Positions 10,667 through 20,602 of a stretch of DNA of 64,000 nt are shown piece by piece (position 1 is the stretch's first letter; every line of letters starts with the position of its first letter). A program made the translations under genes and the position numbers. Below the pieces are notes generated by a model, which saw nothing but the letters and a program-made list of their open reading frames with translations, made no database searches and had not been told where the DNA came from. The stretch is from Endozoicomonas sp. 8E (GTDB lineage Bacteria; Pseudomonadota; Gammaproteobacteria; Pseudomonadales; Endozoicomonadaceae), in the NCBI RefSeq assembly GCF_032883915.1, contig NZ_CP120717.1:5224501-5288500 (forward strand). The letters run 5' to 3'.

Positions 10667-12721
10667 ATGAATATATCGCAGTCTGGAGCCATCAATGGCC
10701 CCACAATCGGAAATGAACTCTACTCACCAAAGGACAGCATTGCAAAACTGACTGTCTGCGACAACGCGGCAGCGGTTTTTTTGCCAGCTAATCGCAAACA
10801 TGGCTACCCGGGTTCAGAGCAACCTGTTTTACAGCGCAAGGTTTCTTGCCTTGCCCCCTTCAGCGGACCTGCCGCGGTATCCGCTTCGGGTCATGATATT
10901 TATCTGACTCCATTGTCCGCAGCTGAACATCTTCGGGAAACGCTGCAGAACCTTATCAAAACATTGAGTTATCAGAAAATAACCATCGAAAAGGCTGACG
11001 TCAGAGAACCGAAAAACCAGGTTAAAGAAAGGGAGGAGGAAGATAAAACCAATGAGGCACTCAGTACTTTTATAGGCTTTATATTATACAAGGAAGGCCT
11101 CCAGAAAGACCGTGGTTTTTTTACAAGAGAACAAAATCGATATCTGCCAGACCAAACCATCGAAGCCAGACGGGTTACTGAGATTTGTGATGTCCTGAAG
11201 AAAATATTTCAAGAGCATTCAGACGGTGTAAAATCTAACGAAAAATATTTCAATCATTACGGTCTTAATTATGATCTCTCTGAAATGCTGAGTGATTATC
11301 TTTCGGAGACCGGTTTTATCCCAGTCTGGAAGAATCGCGATAATGCATCCTGGCTATTACGAAGGGAACTATTTCGATTTTTTGAGATAACTTTGTCGCG
11401 TTATGGCCAGTTTTCAGAGCTAATCGCTATGTTTGGTTTTATTGACAAACATAAAACCGATCTTATTGAGATTGCCAAAAATGATGTTGGCCCACTCAAT
11501 AATAGTTTGTTGACCTGCGTTTTACGCACCGATGATGACATGCGCGAAACATTTAACAATTCGATCATGGCAGAAATATTTGAACGACGCTATATGCATG
11601 TTATTGACAGCCTGTTTTCCCAAAAGTCTGAATTTGTGGAGAGCAACATGTATCCGTTGATGAGTCCATGCCTTAAATTTGGAGAAGAGTTCGAATACTA
11701 TATTAACTCTGTATGGTTATCGCAAAGTGAAGCAAGGGCTAAAGCCCTGAACCCCCTTGAAAAACTCCTTGAACAGCAAGGTTTTGAGTACCTTGGTTTG
11801 AATGAATTTGGCAGGAGACGGTATACCCTGAACAGTGATTTTGAGATTATCTCTTTTCTGGATACAACCAAGTGCCTTGAGATAAACTGTAAGCCATACC
11901 ATTTAGATGATAAACATGCCCATGACTGCTTTAAAAGGGTGATTAATTCGATTGACTTCCTGCGCAATAATGGAGTTATCAGTTATAGCTCCGGGCACAA
12001 ACATGTTGATGTGTTGAGTGCAACGGGCGGCGATCCCGCAATTATCATGGCAATCGAATGTGAATTACAAAACAATCCCTATTTACTGAGATTTTTTGGT
12101 GATGAAAAACGGATTGTCACAGATAACGAGGGGCAATGGAATAAAGCATTCGGTGATTTTGAGAAGCTGAAGGATTCTGCGATAGTCAGGATGAATCAAA
12201 TGATTGCCCATTACAATACGAAACTGATGGATGGGGATTATTGCAACAGCAATCTGCAAGGATTAACCGATGAAGAAAAAATGGAAAACCTGAAACAGTT
12301 TACTGGTTTTTACAGTCGATTTGTTCATATGACCAACTTTCAGCATATGACCGGAAAATGGAGGATTATGCCATATTCTGATTATGATGCGCTTTCAGGC
12401 GTTGTAGAAAAGTATATGGCGATCTCGTTATTACATATCAACGGAACAGTTGCTATCGATGCGTTTCCAACGATGGAATTCCGTTTTTTCCGCTGCCCGA
12501 AAACAGCTGAAGAGGTACAACTGGTCAATGAATTCTTGCAGGCCTGGTTTCAATATATCCACCAGTGTCGGCGTGACAATATACCTCTGGAACCCGTTCC
12601 TGCTGACATCAAAGCATCCAAAGATTATTCCCCTGAAGAAGTACGGAGCTATAGTCTTGCCTATCTCGAAAAAATAGGTCTGGATTCGCGACGTTATCTG
12701 GTCTTTTTGGATGCAGAATAA
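10667..12721 (+). CDS. Large protein with amidoligase-like (GCS/glutamine-synthetase-type ligase) motif pattern, 684 aa
   Basis: No close relative is recognised, but the residues known from the amidoligase branch of COOH-NH2 ligases occur in order: G339-x-E341-x-E343 (FGEEFEYY), E405 (CLEINCKPY), H444-K-H446-V-D448 (SGHKHVDV) and E604-F-R606 (TMEFRFFRCP). Family knowledge: these ligases condense a carboxyl with an amine using ATP, as in peptide tagging or small-molecule synthesis. Residues 1-90 are low-complexity and Ser/Pro-rich; residues 90-330 are helical and charged, so the ligase core would be the C-terminal half. No signal peptide or membrane segment is seen. The ATG at 10667 has only a weak ribosome site. 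The base composition is A+T-rich compared with neighbours. It could be a secreted effector or a stand-alone enzyme. The ligase assignment is by eye from motifs only. Confidence 0.55.
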   Translation: MNISQSGAINGPTIGNELYSPKDSIAKLTVCDNAAAVFLPANRKHGYPGSEQPVLQRKVSCLAPFSGPAAVSASGHDIYLTPLSAAEHLRETLQNLIKTLSYQKITIEKADVREPKNQVKEREEEDKTNEALSTFIGFILYKEGLQKDRGFFTREQNRYLPDQTIEARRVTEICDVLKKIFQEHSDGVKSNEKYFNHYGLNYDLSEMLSDYLSETGFIPVWKNRDNASWLLRRELFRFFEITLSRYGQFSELIAMFGFIDKHKTDLIEIAKNDVGPLNNSLLTCVLRTDDDMRETFNNSIMAEIFERRYMHVIDSLFSQKSEFVESNMYPLMSPCLKFGEEFEYYINSVWLSQSEARAKALNPLEKLLEQQGFEYLGLNEFGRRRYTLNSDFEIISFLDTTKCLEINCKPYHLDDKHAHDCFKRVINSIDFLRNNGVISYSSGHKHVDVLSATGGDPAIIMAIECELQNNPYLLRFFGDEKRIVTDNEGQWNKAFGDFEKLKDSAIVRMNQMIAHYNTKLMDGDYCNSNLQGLTDEEKMENLKQFTGFYSRFVHMTNFQHMTGKWRIMPYSDYDALSGVVEKYMAISLLHINGTVAIDAFPTMEFRFFRCPKTAEEVQLVNEFLQAWFQYIHQCRRDNIPLEPVPADIKASKDYSPEEVRSYSLAYLEKIGLDSRRYLVFLDAE

Positions 12722-12740
12722 TGGCTTTATCCAATCTAAA

Positions 12741-12833
12741 AGAAAGGCAAGACCAGAGATCCATGGAATCATTCACTTCCCCAGGGAATGCTCAAGATCT
12801 GTCGCCATGACATTCTGCCAGAAGTCTGGAAAC
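12741..12833. repeat. Imperfect direct repeat, copy B, overlapping the pilY1 3' end
   Basis: Same orientation as copy A at 8369-8538. The right block (12776-12833) is the coding 3' end of the intact pilY1 on the minus strand; the left block (12741-12770) lies just downstream of its stop. The roughly 4.2 kb between the two copies contains only the esterase and the amidoligase-like gene. Confidence 0.75.
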
Positions 12834-15800
12834 GGTAATTCAGTTCGTGACTACTGATACTGCCCCCAGCGCCCTGGGTTACCGCTGTTCGACTGCCACC
12901 AGCCCCCTGATGGATAACGGGAGATGACGCATAGCCCAGCCCCAGATTGACTCTTTTTATGGAAAGATCAGCGCTGGCCTGATCGCCCTGGTCCTGCTCA
13001 CCGAGAACGGGATCGGGTGATGCTGTCCCCGTCTGGTAATGCAGGCCGATCAGGGCACTGGAACCATCAACACGACATCTGTCTTCTGATGGCTTGTATT
13101 CAGTGAACAGAATCAGAGAAAACAATCGGGAAGCCGAGGTGATTGACCGCCCGGCAGGAATAACACCATCACCCTCTAAATCAAGCATCCAGCCACTCTT
13201 GGCCGCAATCACTGACTGAAGCCCAGTAAAGCTGCTGACGGTTGAGGAGTCCACTGTAAAGGCGACATTGCCACTGTTGGTTTTTTTATTGACAGTACCA
13301 TTGGTGTAGACCTGAACATCCGTCGTATTGACCAGACCTGATAAAGACACCGCATTGTAGTTTAAAGCACCGCTGCTATTCTGTGGTTCCCTGAAACCGT
13401 AGAAAGACTGTGCTTGTGTTGTACGATTGTCATCATACGTCAGTAGCCTTCCACTCCCCACATAAAGCCAATGATGACGCTTGTCAGAGGCCACAACAGG
13501 AGCGGCTGAAATCGGTTTCCCGGTATCAAGAAGTGTTGCCAGTGTTGAGTCGGCCATAGTGTTTTGCAGACGCAATCTCATAAGTTTGCCATCCAAAGTC
13601 GATGCACCTGTTTCAACTGCTCCGAGATAAACGGCATCGTCTTTATAATCCCGATCCCAATCCACGGCTGTAATATTACCTCCGTATGCTTGAGAAACCC
13701 CTGAATCCATAGGCGCCATGCCCGACACAAAAGCTTTACTTTTCAGGTCATAGACAAAGAGTTTCAGATTCTGATTACTCGATCCGTCATCCAGTGCCGC
13801 TCGTATTCCAGACTCCCCTGTACCGATGGGTCCTGATGCAAAAACCAGATACCATTCATTCGTCGTAGGTGTTTGACTCCAATCATCTTCACCCTGGCTG
13901 TCTTTGGCAGCCACACGACGTTTTACCAGTGCAGGGCGAGAAGTGGTAAAGCCCAGTTCTGGGTGGGTTATTTCCGCCAGCAGTTTGGGGGGCTCCTCTG
14001 GATTAGTGATATCCAGCACCACATAGGCAGAGCGCAGTGTTTTGTTATTCCCACCCAAAGTCACCTCGTAATCACCGCCACCAAGACGCATACCCATCAC
14101 CAGCACGGTTCCCCAGCCTCCGGGATAATCACTGTCATTACTGTCAAAAATGTTGGCATCGAAAGTTACCGGCTCTGCGTCCATGTAATAAACGTGGGGA
14201 TAGTCTGGCTCTCTCAACCATTGCAGATGAGGCAACAGATTCATGGGCGTATAAGCCCAAAGTTCTGAACCCAGTGGATGGCTGACTTCGCTGTTATCAC
14301 CTGTGATGTTATAGCCGTATTGACTGTCATCCCAAAAGCCACCGTTAAAAGCGTGGATCATGCCGTCATTAGCCCCTACATAAAGCATGTGCCGACGGTT
14401 TTTGTATTGCTTGTAGAAGGAGGTATAGGTGGTATCGGAATAGAGGGCATCAAACCGACTTTCCGGAGAAGACACCAGCTGTGGTGTTGAATGAATAATA
14501 TCACCCAGTCGCCAGACATCATCGTCTCCGTCTTCATCGTAGTCAATGGTTCTAGGGCGGGTTCCGGAGATTTCTTCACCGCGAACATAATTGATGACAT
14601 TGGCAACCTCAGAAGCTGAAACCCCCAGATAACCCTCACTTGTGCTGAATGTATCAGGCGTCAGTGGCAGAGTTTCACCGATATCGACAACACCATCATT
14701 ATCTTCATCCAGCCAGGTCAGAATATGGCGGCCACCTGAAGCGAGGGAACTGAAGGTACGCTGACTGATGACGTTGGAGAGACTGGACAATTGATCTCTG
14801 GCATCCCAGATTGCATCCAGCTGACTCAGGGACTGAAGAGCGCCGTCGGGCGTCAGTGTTACCCCTGAATCTGAAGTGGAATATCTCTGAAGCAGAGTCT
14901 GGTTGGAGTTGGGGTCAAAAATCAGCTTCACGACTTTATCGACCGTATAATCATCAAGCTTGTCATTACCATTGCTGTCTTCGCGAAGTAAACCCTTACT
15001 GTCGACAAAGAGCGCGTGAAGCATACCACCCCAGGAAATGGTCTTACCGTTGTACTCCATAACGGGTTGAAACAGCGCCTGATAGAGAACACCTGCGCCG
15101 GTCTGACTGTTCGAAAAAAGTGCCGCGTTGGTGGCAGAGGACACCCTGCTGACAATATCCTGCAACACTTGCCCCAGCTGAGCTTCTAACTGGCTGGGGT
15201 TACGAGCGAAATAATAATTGTCAGGTAAACCATCTGCGCCTATTGAGCCGGTGGTATTATTCCGACTATCCCACTCCCGGTCATCATCTGAAATCCCATC
15301 GCCATTTTCGTCATACCTGGGCGTACCATCGCCATCAAGGTCAACAAAGCCACCGTACTTGGCCGCAAACCAGAGCGGCTTTTCAAGCAGACCTGCTGAA
15401 TTGCCACTGGCCGTATAGTTATTCACTTCATAATTCGTCTGCCCTTTGTAGACAAAATCATTTTGTAATCCATCGTCGTAGGTACCGGTCATTGTGTAAC
15501 TGAACCTCAGGTTCAATCCGGCATAAACACCATCTACTTGCACAGCCATTCGCACCTGGTCACTGCCAAAACTACCCACACGTAGATTTGAATCTGAAGT
15601 GGCTGTGCACTGGGCTCCAACGCAAAACTTAATGCGTGAGGAAGCGTCATAATCAAAATCATTACCCCAGAGAGAGTCCTCCCAGGTAAACAGTAAGCTG
15701 CCTTCCACAACCTCACCATCAGAGTTCAGTACTGTACTTTCTACCACCACGTCAGTGAGTGTGCAGTCACTACCATTGCCAGAGAAATTCGTTCCGGAAC

Positions 15801-17538
15801 CAAAGTTGGAGCTGGTATGACAAACCGGTTGGAAAGTGACAGGCTTACCACCCGCATTCAGGGTAAAGCTGGGCATACTCTCTGCCAATTGAACAGCATA
15901 GGTTTTGACCTTCTGCACACCATCAAGAGTACTGTTCAAATCGGTTTGGTTGCCGTAGAACGCCAATCCGGACGCCTGATAACTCCCCTCCAGCTGAGGC
16001 AACTCAGGACACAGGCCTTTGGCTTCTGACAACCCATTAAGATACTTTGCTGTACACTGTCGTGTGCTACCTGTGCCACCTACCAGATAGTTACCAGCGA
16101 AGTTATTGTTATATTCAAGCTCACCCACTTCATCGGTTTTGCTATTCACACTGGCAGTACCCGACAAGCCGGGCAAATCGGCACTACTGGAGAGTTCGTC
16201 GGAATCAAAAGAGTTCAGTCCGCTGGACAACAGGATAATTGAACAGTTGGCACAGGCGTTGGCCGAAGTGACAGGAGCAACCCAGGACTCGGTCGACAGT
16301 CCTGACACAAATTGATCATCAACACTGGTATCAAAAGCACTGCTGGGTGATGACTGACCGGCAAAGTATCTTAGAGCCTCCAGATACATTTCAGCCAGTG
16401 GATTTCCCCAGTTGCTGCAATGACGATTTGAATATGTTGAACGCCCGGATTTAAAGGTATCAATGGAAATGCCATAAGTGCTGCAGTCGGTATATTTATT
16501 CTGACTGTAGCTGTACCTGGCAATTCTGAAGCTGTTGATGTACTGTATGATGCCATTGACAGAGCCGTTAAAAATACCGGTAGAGACATTGACCTCATCA
16601 TCAGAAGACGACGAGTTACCGCCAATTTTGGAGATATTTCTTCGCAGCACGCCACCGGAAATATTCTTGTCGTAACTGCCGCTGATCAGGCCAAACCGGA
16701 TACTGCCATCTTCACCATAGCGTTGCAGCAAACCCACCGGTTTGGCGTTAACATTAGAATACTCTCTGCAACGAACCGACGTTGATGCATCTTTACCTGC
16801 TACACAGGATTCAACACGAACCGTGTTTTCTGCTAACTCATAACTGCTGGAAGGACTGTTAGACGCACCCCACTGGCACTGAATCACTTCAGTAGACGCC
16901 CAGCGTGGCCATTGACCACTGGCAATACGAACCTTTGGTTCACCAAGTTCACTGGTCGCCAGATTACAAAAACTCACGGAACCACTGTAAGGAGTCAGAC
17001 TGCCAAGATCACTGCCATTATATACTTTGACAAAAGCGTGAATATCTCTGGGCAAATAGGCTCTTTCCAGAACGGTGAGTGATGCACTATCAGAAGAACG
17101 TTTACCACCAAAGAGCACCCTTCTCAGAACATCCATTCGACTCATGGTCGCCCAATTCAAAAAGTTACCACTCCATGGTGCAACTGCTGTATCACAGAAG
17201 TGGCTATGGGTACCGGTTGCCAGTGCAACCGGTGAAAATCGTCCATTCGACGAACTGTACGAATAGCACCACTGACTGTCGAAGTACCCCAGGTACTCAA
17301 AGTTGTCTTTATAGGTCACATCCAACTGACCATCGCCATCCAGATCAGAGTAATCCGGGTAGGCTTTTTTAAACAGCTCGTGATCAACCGACATCACCAA
17401 CATAACCAGAGGTTCCGAGCTTCGACTTAACAGAGGTGGCACTGAAGAATAGAGATTCGATGAGGGATCTGCTGATACCAAAGTGGACCAGACTGTCAGA
17501 ACGGACAGGCTGTTTATCAGTATTTGCTTCATCTTCAT
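12769..17538 (-). CDS. pilY1: PilY1-like type IV pilus tip adhesin, 1589 aa
   Basis: The start is ATG at 17538 (MKMKQILINSLSVLTVWSTLVSA signal peptide) with AGGAGT nine bases upstream; the open frame upstream of it reads through pilX and is not coding. The N-terminal half has the pattern WSGNFLNWATMSRMDVLRR and LERAYLPRDIHAFVKVY of the large PilY1 subgroup that lacks a clear DxSxS metal-site motif. The C-terminal propeller carries GANDGMIHAFN, acidic loops (DEDNDGVVDIGE, DYDEDGDDDVWRLGD) and ends in SWRQILSIPWGSE. It is closely related to the fragment at 1-2604. It is last in set iii; unlike the other sets no pilin gene follows, and the stop lies inside a repeat shared with 8369-8538. Confidence 0.9.
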   Translation of the reverse strand: MKMKQILINSLSVLTVWSTLVSADPSSNLYSSVPPLLSRSSEPLVMLVMSVDHELFKKAYPDYSDLDGDGQLDVTYKDNFEYLGYFDSQWCYSYSSSNGRFSPVALATGTHSHFCDTAVAPWSGNFLNWATMSRMDVLRRVLFGGKRSSDSASLTVLERAYLPRDIHAFVKVYNGSDLGSLTPYSGSVSFCNLATSELGEPKVRIASGQWPRWASTEVIQCQWGASNSPSSSYELAENTVRVESCVAGKDASTSVRCREYSNVNAKPVGLLQRYGEDGSIRFGLISGSYDKNISGGVLRRNISKIGGNSSSSDDEVNVSTGIFNGSVNGIIQYINSFRIARYSYSQNKYTDCSTYGISIDTFKSGRSTYSNRHCSNWGNPLAEMYLEALRYFAGQSSPSSAFDTSVDDQFVSGLSTESWVAPVTSANACANCSIILLSSGLNSFDSDELSSSADLPGLSGTASVNSKTDEVGELEYNNNFAGNYLVGGTGSTRQCTAKYLNGLSEAKGLCPELPQLEGSYQASGLAFYGNQTDLNSTLDGVQKVKTYAVQLAESMPSFTLNAGGKPVTFQPVCHTSSNFGSGTNFSGNGSDCTLTDVVVESTVLNSDGEVVEGSLLFTWEDSLWGNDFDYDASSRIKFCVGAQCTATSDSNLRVGSFGSDQVRMAVQVDGVYAGLNLRFSYTMTGTYDDGLQNDFVYKGQTNYEVNNYTASGNSAGLLEKPLWFAAKYGGFVDLDGDGTPRYDENGDGISDDDREWDSRNNTTGSIGADGLPDNYYFARNPSQLEAQLGQVLQDIVSRVSSATNAALFSNSQTGAGVLYQALFQPVMEYNGKTISWGGMLHALFVDSKGLLREDSNGNDKLDDYTVDKVVKLIFDPNSNQTLLQRYSTSDSGVTLTPDGALQSLSQLDAIWDARDQLSSLSNVISQRTFSSLASGGRHILTWLDEDNDGVVDIGETLPLTPDTFSTSEGYLGVSASEVANVINYVRGEEISGTRPRTIDYDEDGDDDVWRLGDIIHSTPQLVSSPESRFDALYSDTTYTSFYKQYKNRRHMLYVGANDGMIHAFNGGFWDDSQYGYNITGDNSEVSHPLGSELWAYTPMNLLPHLQWLREPDYPHVYYMDAEPVTFDANIFDSNDSDYPGGWGTVLVMGMRLGGGDYEVTLGGNNKTLRSAYVVLDITNPEEPPKLLAEITHPELGFTTSRPALVKRRVAAKDSQGEDDWSQTPTTNEWYLVFASGPIGTGESGIRAALDDGSSNQNLKLFVYDLKSKAFVSGMAPMDSGVSQAYGGNITAVDWDRDYKDDAVYLGAVETGASTLDGKLMRLRLQNTMADSTLATLLDTGKPISAAPVVASDKRHHWLYVGSGRLLTYDDNRTTQAQSFYGFREPQNSSGALNYNAVSLSGLVNTTDVQVYTNGTVNKKTNSGNVAFTVDSSTVSSFTGLQSVIAAKSGWMLDLEGDGVIPAGRSITSASRLFSLILFTEYKPSEDRCRVDGSSALIGLHYQTGTASPDPVLGEQDQGDQASADLSIKRVNLGLGYASSPVIHQGAGGSRTAVTQGAGGSISSHELNYRFQTSGRMSWRQILSIPWGSE

Positions 17539-17560
17539 GACTGCACTCCTTGAGCTATAG

Positions 17561-18121
17561 CTAGTCATTTTTTTTATAAGTAGTCTGCAGCATGACCCGG
17601 GCATCTGTGGAGCCACCCGTTGCCAATACGGTAATCCGATAAAACTGCGCCCAGTCAGTAAAACTGCCCGGGTCGGGCACAGGACCATCACTTTCCTTGG
17701 GTAGATAGCAGCGGAACTCAACGATGTATTTAGCCTGAGCAGATATTCCTTCCAGATTAATGACCGTTGTTCGATGTTTTGAAGAGGAAGACCAGACAGA
17801 CTCATCTTCCCAGGGCCTGTCAGTGCCATTTTCACAGGTTCCTGCATCAGTAATTTCAGTGCCACTGAAACAAAGCCCATTGCTACAGCCTGAATTAAAA
17901 TTGGAAAGGGAAAAAACGGTATTGGCAATGTAATTTTCAGCTTCGAGCACTGCCACTTCTGCAGAGTGAAAGGCTAACTGTTCATTTCGAAAGTTACCGG
18001 TCATTTTCTCTTCCAGGCTGGTCATCCTGATCGAAGTAATACCGGCTACTGTGAGAATCAATAGCAGCACCAGACTGACCATTAAAACGCTTCCCTGCTG
18101 AGACTTTATTGTTCTTTTCAT
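17561..18121 (-). CDS. pilX: PilX-like minor pilin, 186 aa
   Basis: The N-terminus KSQQGSVLMVSLVLLLILTV followed by AGITSIRMTSLEEKMTGNFRNEQLAFHSAEVAVLEAE is the classic PilX pattern (helix, then the SLEEKM and AEVAL-like region). A GAGGATC ribosome site overlaps the end of pilW. The C-terminal domain contains several cysteines. It lies 22 bases upstream of pilY1. Family knowledge: PilX links PilY1 to the pilus tip. Confidence 0.9.
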   Translation of the reverse strand: MKRTIKSQQGSVLMVSLVLLLILTVAGITSIRMTSLEEKMTGNFRNEQLAFHSAEVAVLEAENYIANTVFSLSNFNSGCSNGLCFSGTEITDAGTCENGTDRPWEDESVWSSSSKHRTTVINLEGISAQAKYIVEFRCYLPKESDGPVPDPGSFTDWAQFYRITVLATGGSTDARVMLQTTYKKND

Positions 18122-18131
18122 CGAGCGATCC

Positions 18132-19187
18132 TCACTGCGGAATTCGATTCCGCAACTCCATAGTGATCACAAAAGATCGACGTAAAAAATTATCCGTGGG
18201 TGTTATGCGGTTTCCGGCAAAAAAATAGGACTGAGGAGTGTCCGTCACTTCCTGAAAACTTCTAAACAGCATCTCCATTCGGACACTGGTAACATTTTGC
18301 CAATCAAGACTGAACAACCCTATCTCTGAAGCGGTTCGATATTGATTGGCAATACCATCGTCATCACTGTCATAGCCATAACGCAGACTTAAACCTTCTA
18401 CACCTTCAAGAAGCGCTTCAGCTGAATTAATCGCTCCAGAGGAAGTTTCTCCGGCAAACCTGCGATAGAGATTCGGGACACCGTTACTGTTCCGCAGGTA
18501 GTAAACGACAGAAGACAGAGGAAAAACCTGTGAACCGGTATGACTCTCAGCTCTGGCGTCCGCAGCGGATGTCAAACAGTTATAGCTACCACCCAATTGG
18601 CTGGTGCAGTTATACAAGTTGCCACTGGCAGCTGATTCGTGAGAGACCGTTGAGCCACTGGTATTGGCTCCGGCACGAAAAACGGAGACCCCCTGACAGT
18701 CAGAGCGTACCGCAACCAGAAGATCTCCCGGATTAAAACTATGAGGAGCCGACAGCGTCATTCTGGACGTTCCTGTATTGTGGCTGATGACACTCAACCC
18801 GCTTTCCTGATCAACCCTGTGAATGACAACACTCTCTGAAATAGCATTGCTGTCGACTGTGGAATTATTGGCCTGGGGGACACCCAGAATGCCCTTATCA
18901 AAGTGTGCCATCCAGATGCGGTCATCTGTGCTGGTAAATACCGCGTTGGCAAGATCCGAAGAGGGAGGGCATCCTGTAGAACCTGCCATACGAATATCCC
19001 GCGCGATCAAATCAATGGCAAAGCGCGCATTTTCCTGAATACGGGAGAGTTCATCCTGAAGCATGTAAGTACGATTGGCACTCAAAAAAAGGTGTCCAAT
19101 ACCCGCGATAAGAATCAACCCCAACAGCAAGGCGACCATCATCTCTACCAATGATAACCCTGCCTGCTTCACCCTCTCTCTATTCAT
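18132..19187 (-). CDS. pilW: PilW-like minor pilin, 351 aa
   Basis: Start ATG at 19187 within an ATGA overlap with pilV; GGAG six bases upstream. The prepilin motif KQAGLSLVEMMVALLLGLIL is followed by the PilW hallmark ENARFAIDLIARDIRMAG. It is longer than the set ii PilW by about 95 residues, with Cys in GCPPSSD, SDCQGV and YNCLTS. Third gene of set iii. Confidence 0.9.
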   Translation of the reverse strand: MNRERVKQAGLSLVEMMVALLLGLILIAGIGHLFLSANRTYMLQDELSRIQENARFAIDLIARDIRMAGSTGCPPSSDLANAVFTSTDDRIWMAHFDKGILGVPQANNSTVDSNAISESVVIHRVDQESGLSVISHNTGTSRMTLSAPHSFNPGDLLVAVRSDCQGVSVFRAGANTSGSTVSHESAASGNLYNCTSQLGGSYNCLTSAADARAESHTGSQVFPLSSVVYYLRNSNGVPNLYRRFAGETSSGAINSAEALLEGVEGLSLRYGYDSDDDGIANQYRTASEIGLFSLDWQNVTSVRMEMLFRSFQEVTDTPQSYFFAGNRITPTDNFLRRSFVITMELRNRIPQ

Positions 19188-19693
19188 AATGCACTCCTCA
19201 ACACCACTTCGCGTGCTGCCTGGGCACCATGGGAATCATTGAATTTCAGAGTGATGACATAAACACGGCCTGAGGAAGTATCTTCTATGGCAATAGAGCC
19301 TGTGGCATCGGGCAGCTGACAGGCCATCTGGAATTTCCATTGCTGCACATCATAGGTTGCTAACTGTGACTCACTGCAGGTTGCAGATTCACAGCTATTA
19401 ATAAATTCCTGAGTACTACAGGCAGCGGCAACATGCTCTGTTTCCGTAGTAATGTAATCACTGCCCGTCGCTGCAACCGTTTTATTCGCACGAATACGAT
19501 CCATCATATCGTTGACAACAATGACAGCCTGGGAGCGGAAATAAGCCAACTGGTTATGCTGAAGGCTTTTGGTTTGCAGGCCAGCCATGCCCAGCACACC
19601 GACGGAGATCACCATTAGAGCCACCATGACTTCGATCAGACCAATACCCTTCTGATACACCCGATTGATCAGGTTGCGTGTACTTCCTTTCAT
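19184..19693 (-). CDS. pilV: PilV-like minor pilin, 169 aa
   Basis: ATG at 19693 is preferred because GAGGTG lies three bases before it; an in-frame GTG at 19714 has no ribosome site. The leader is followed by KGIGLIEVMVALMVISVG and VLGMAGLQTKSLQHNQLAYFRSQA, typical PilV. Coupled to pilW by ATGA. Cysteines cluster in the centre (CSTQEFINSCESATC). Confidence 0.88.
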   Translation of the reverse strand: MKGSTRNLINRVYQKGIGLIEVMVALMVISVGVLGMAGLQTKSLQHNQLAYFRSQAVIVVNDMMDRIRANKTVAATGSDYITTETEHVAAACSTQEFINSCESATCSESQLATYDVQQWKFQMACQLPDATGSIAIEDTSSGRVYVITLKFNDSHGAQAAREVVLRSAL

Positions 19694-19721
19694 ACGCACC
19701 TCAGTAGATTTCACAGTCTAA

Positions 19722-20261
19722 TCAGTTGCAGGTTCCCGACTCTGACACCCTTGCTCTCCCGGTGAGACTCAGGACTATCTGCCTGACTTCAAAGCCATTC
19801 GAATTGGCTTCGCACAGAGTAAATGCGCCTGCCAGCCGGGCTTGTCCATGCGGGTTAAAACCCAGCGTGTTGCCATTATTCCACTGCATGGAAACCAGAT
19901 TATCCGTTTCTCCAAAAACCCTGATTAACTGATCTTCCGAGTCGAGAGCACCGTCAGCATCTTCATCTGCAAACACCAGCCACCCTGTGTTCCAGTTCGT
20001 CAGTGAGCTATCACACCCCGACCCGTTAATGGACTTGCAAATTGAAACAGGACTTCGTCGTTTAATCGCCTCACTTCGGGCCAGCAACAAACTGCCGAAC
20101 AGTGTCTGGGTATTAGCAGCAACACGACGATCTGCCAGCACATCTTTCAAAGAGGGAGCCGCAATAGTGATAAGAATCGCAAAAACAGAAAGTGTGACCA
20201 GCATTTCAGGAAGCGTCATCCCTGCCCTGCTTGTCCATTTTTGACCCGATCCGAACACCAT
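19722..20261 (-). CDS. fimT: FimT/FimU-like minor pseudopilin, 179 aa
   Basis: Prepilin motif SRAGMTLPEMLVTLSVFAIL: Met at +1 and Pro before Glu5, both tolerated in FimT/FimU/GspH proteins. The body has LLLARSEAIKRRSPVSICKS and WNTGWLVFADED followed by an acidic DADGALDSED segment, as in the family. First gene of set iii, divergent from set iv. It is related to the fimT at 7787 (same ARSEAIKR, C and NWxxGW landmarks). Confidence 0.86.
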   Translation of the reverse strand: MVFGSGQKWTSRAGMTLPEMLVTLSVFAILITIAAPSLKDVLADRRVAANTQTLFGSLLLARSEAIKRRSPVSICKSINGSGCDSSLTNWNTGWLVFADEDADGALDSEDQLIRVFGETDNLVSMQWNNGNTLGFNPHGQARLAGAFTLCEANSNGFEVRQIVLSLTGRARVSESGTCN

Positions 20262-20602
20262 AATCAGTTCTCTGCTTCGATACTTTGGGAAGAAGGTTTC
20301 CCATCGTCTTACTGCACTTTAGTTGTCTCTGATATCAAACCGTAGAAGCTCTGCTTCAAAGCCGGATGGTAAGATCAGTTCAACCGACCAATGGCAAAAG
20401 TCGTTCTGTTTTCAGGGATAAAAAACTTCGGCAGGGCGCAAAGTGGTAGGTACTTATAACAGCTCATCCAGATGAAATACCGCTTATCGGTATCTACTGC
20501 CAACTGCAAAAACATTGTGTTCAACTCGGCCATGCAAGGATCGGTACACTGCCTGCGGCTTGCGAAAAGAAGAAAAATAAATACAAGAAGAAATGCTTTT
20601 TC
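20262..20602. other. Divergent control region between minor-pilin sets iii and iv
   Basis: No gene is supported here: a 203-residue minus frame covering 20375-20986 runs antisense through the fimT gene and has no family resemblance. The region must hold promoters for both pilin operons, but no convincing -35/-10 or sigma-54 pair was found by eye. It is moderately A+T-rich towards 20600. Confidence 0.5.

Noticed and set aside
17539..17928. N-terminal 130-residue extension of the pilY1 at 12769
   Set aside because: It overlaps pilX in another frame; a proper signal peptide and AGGAGT ribosome site mark the start at 17538.
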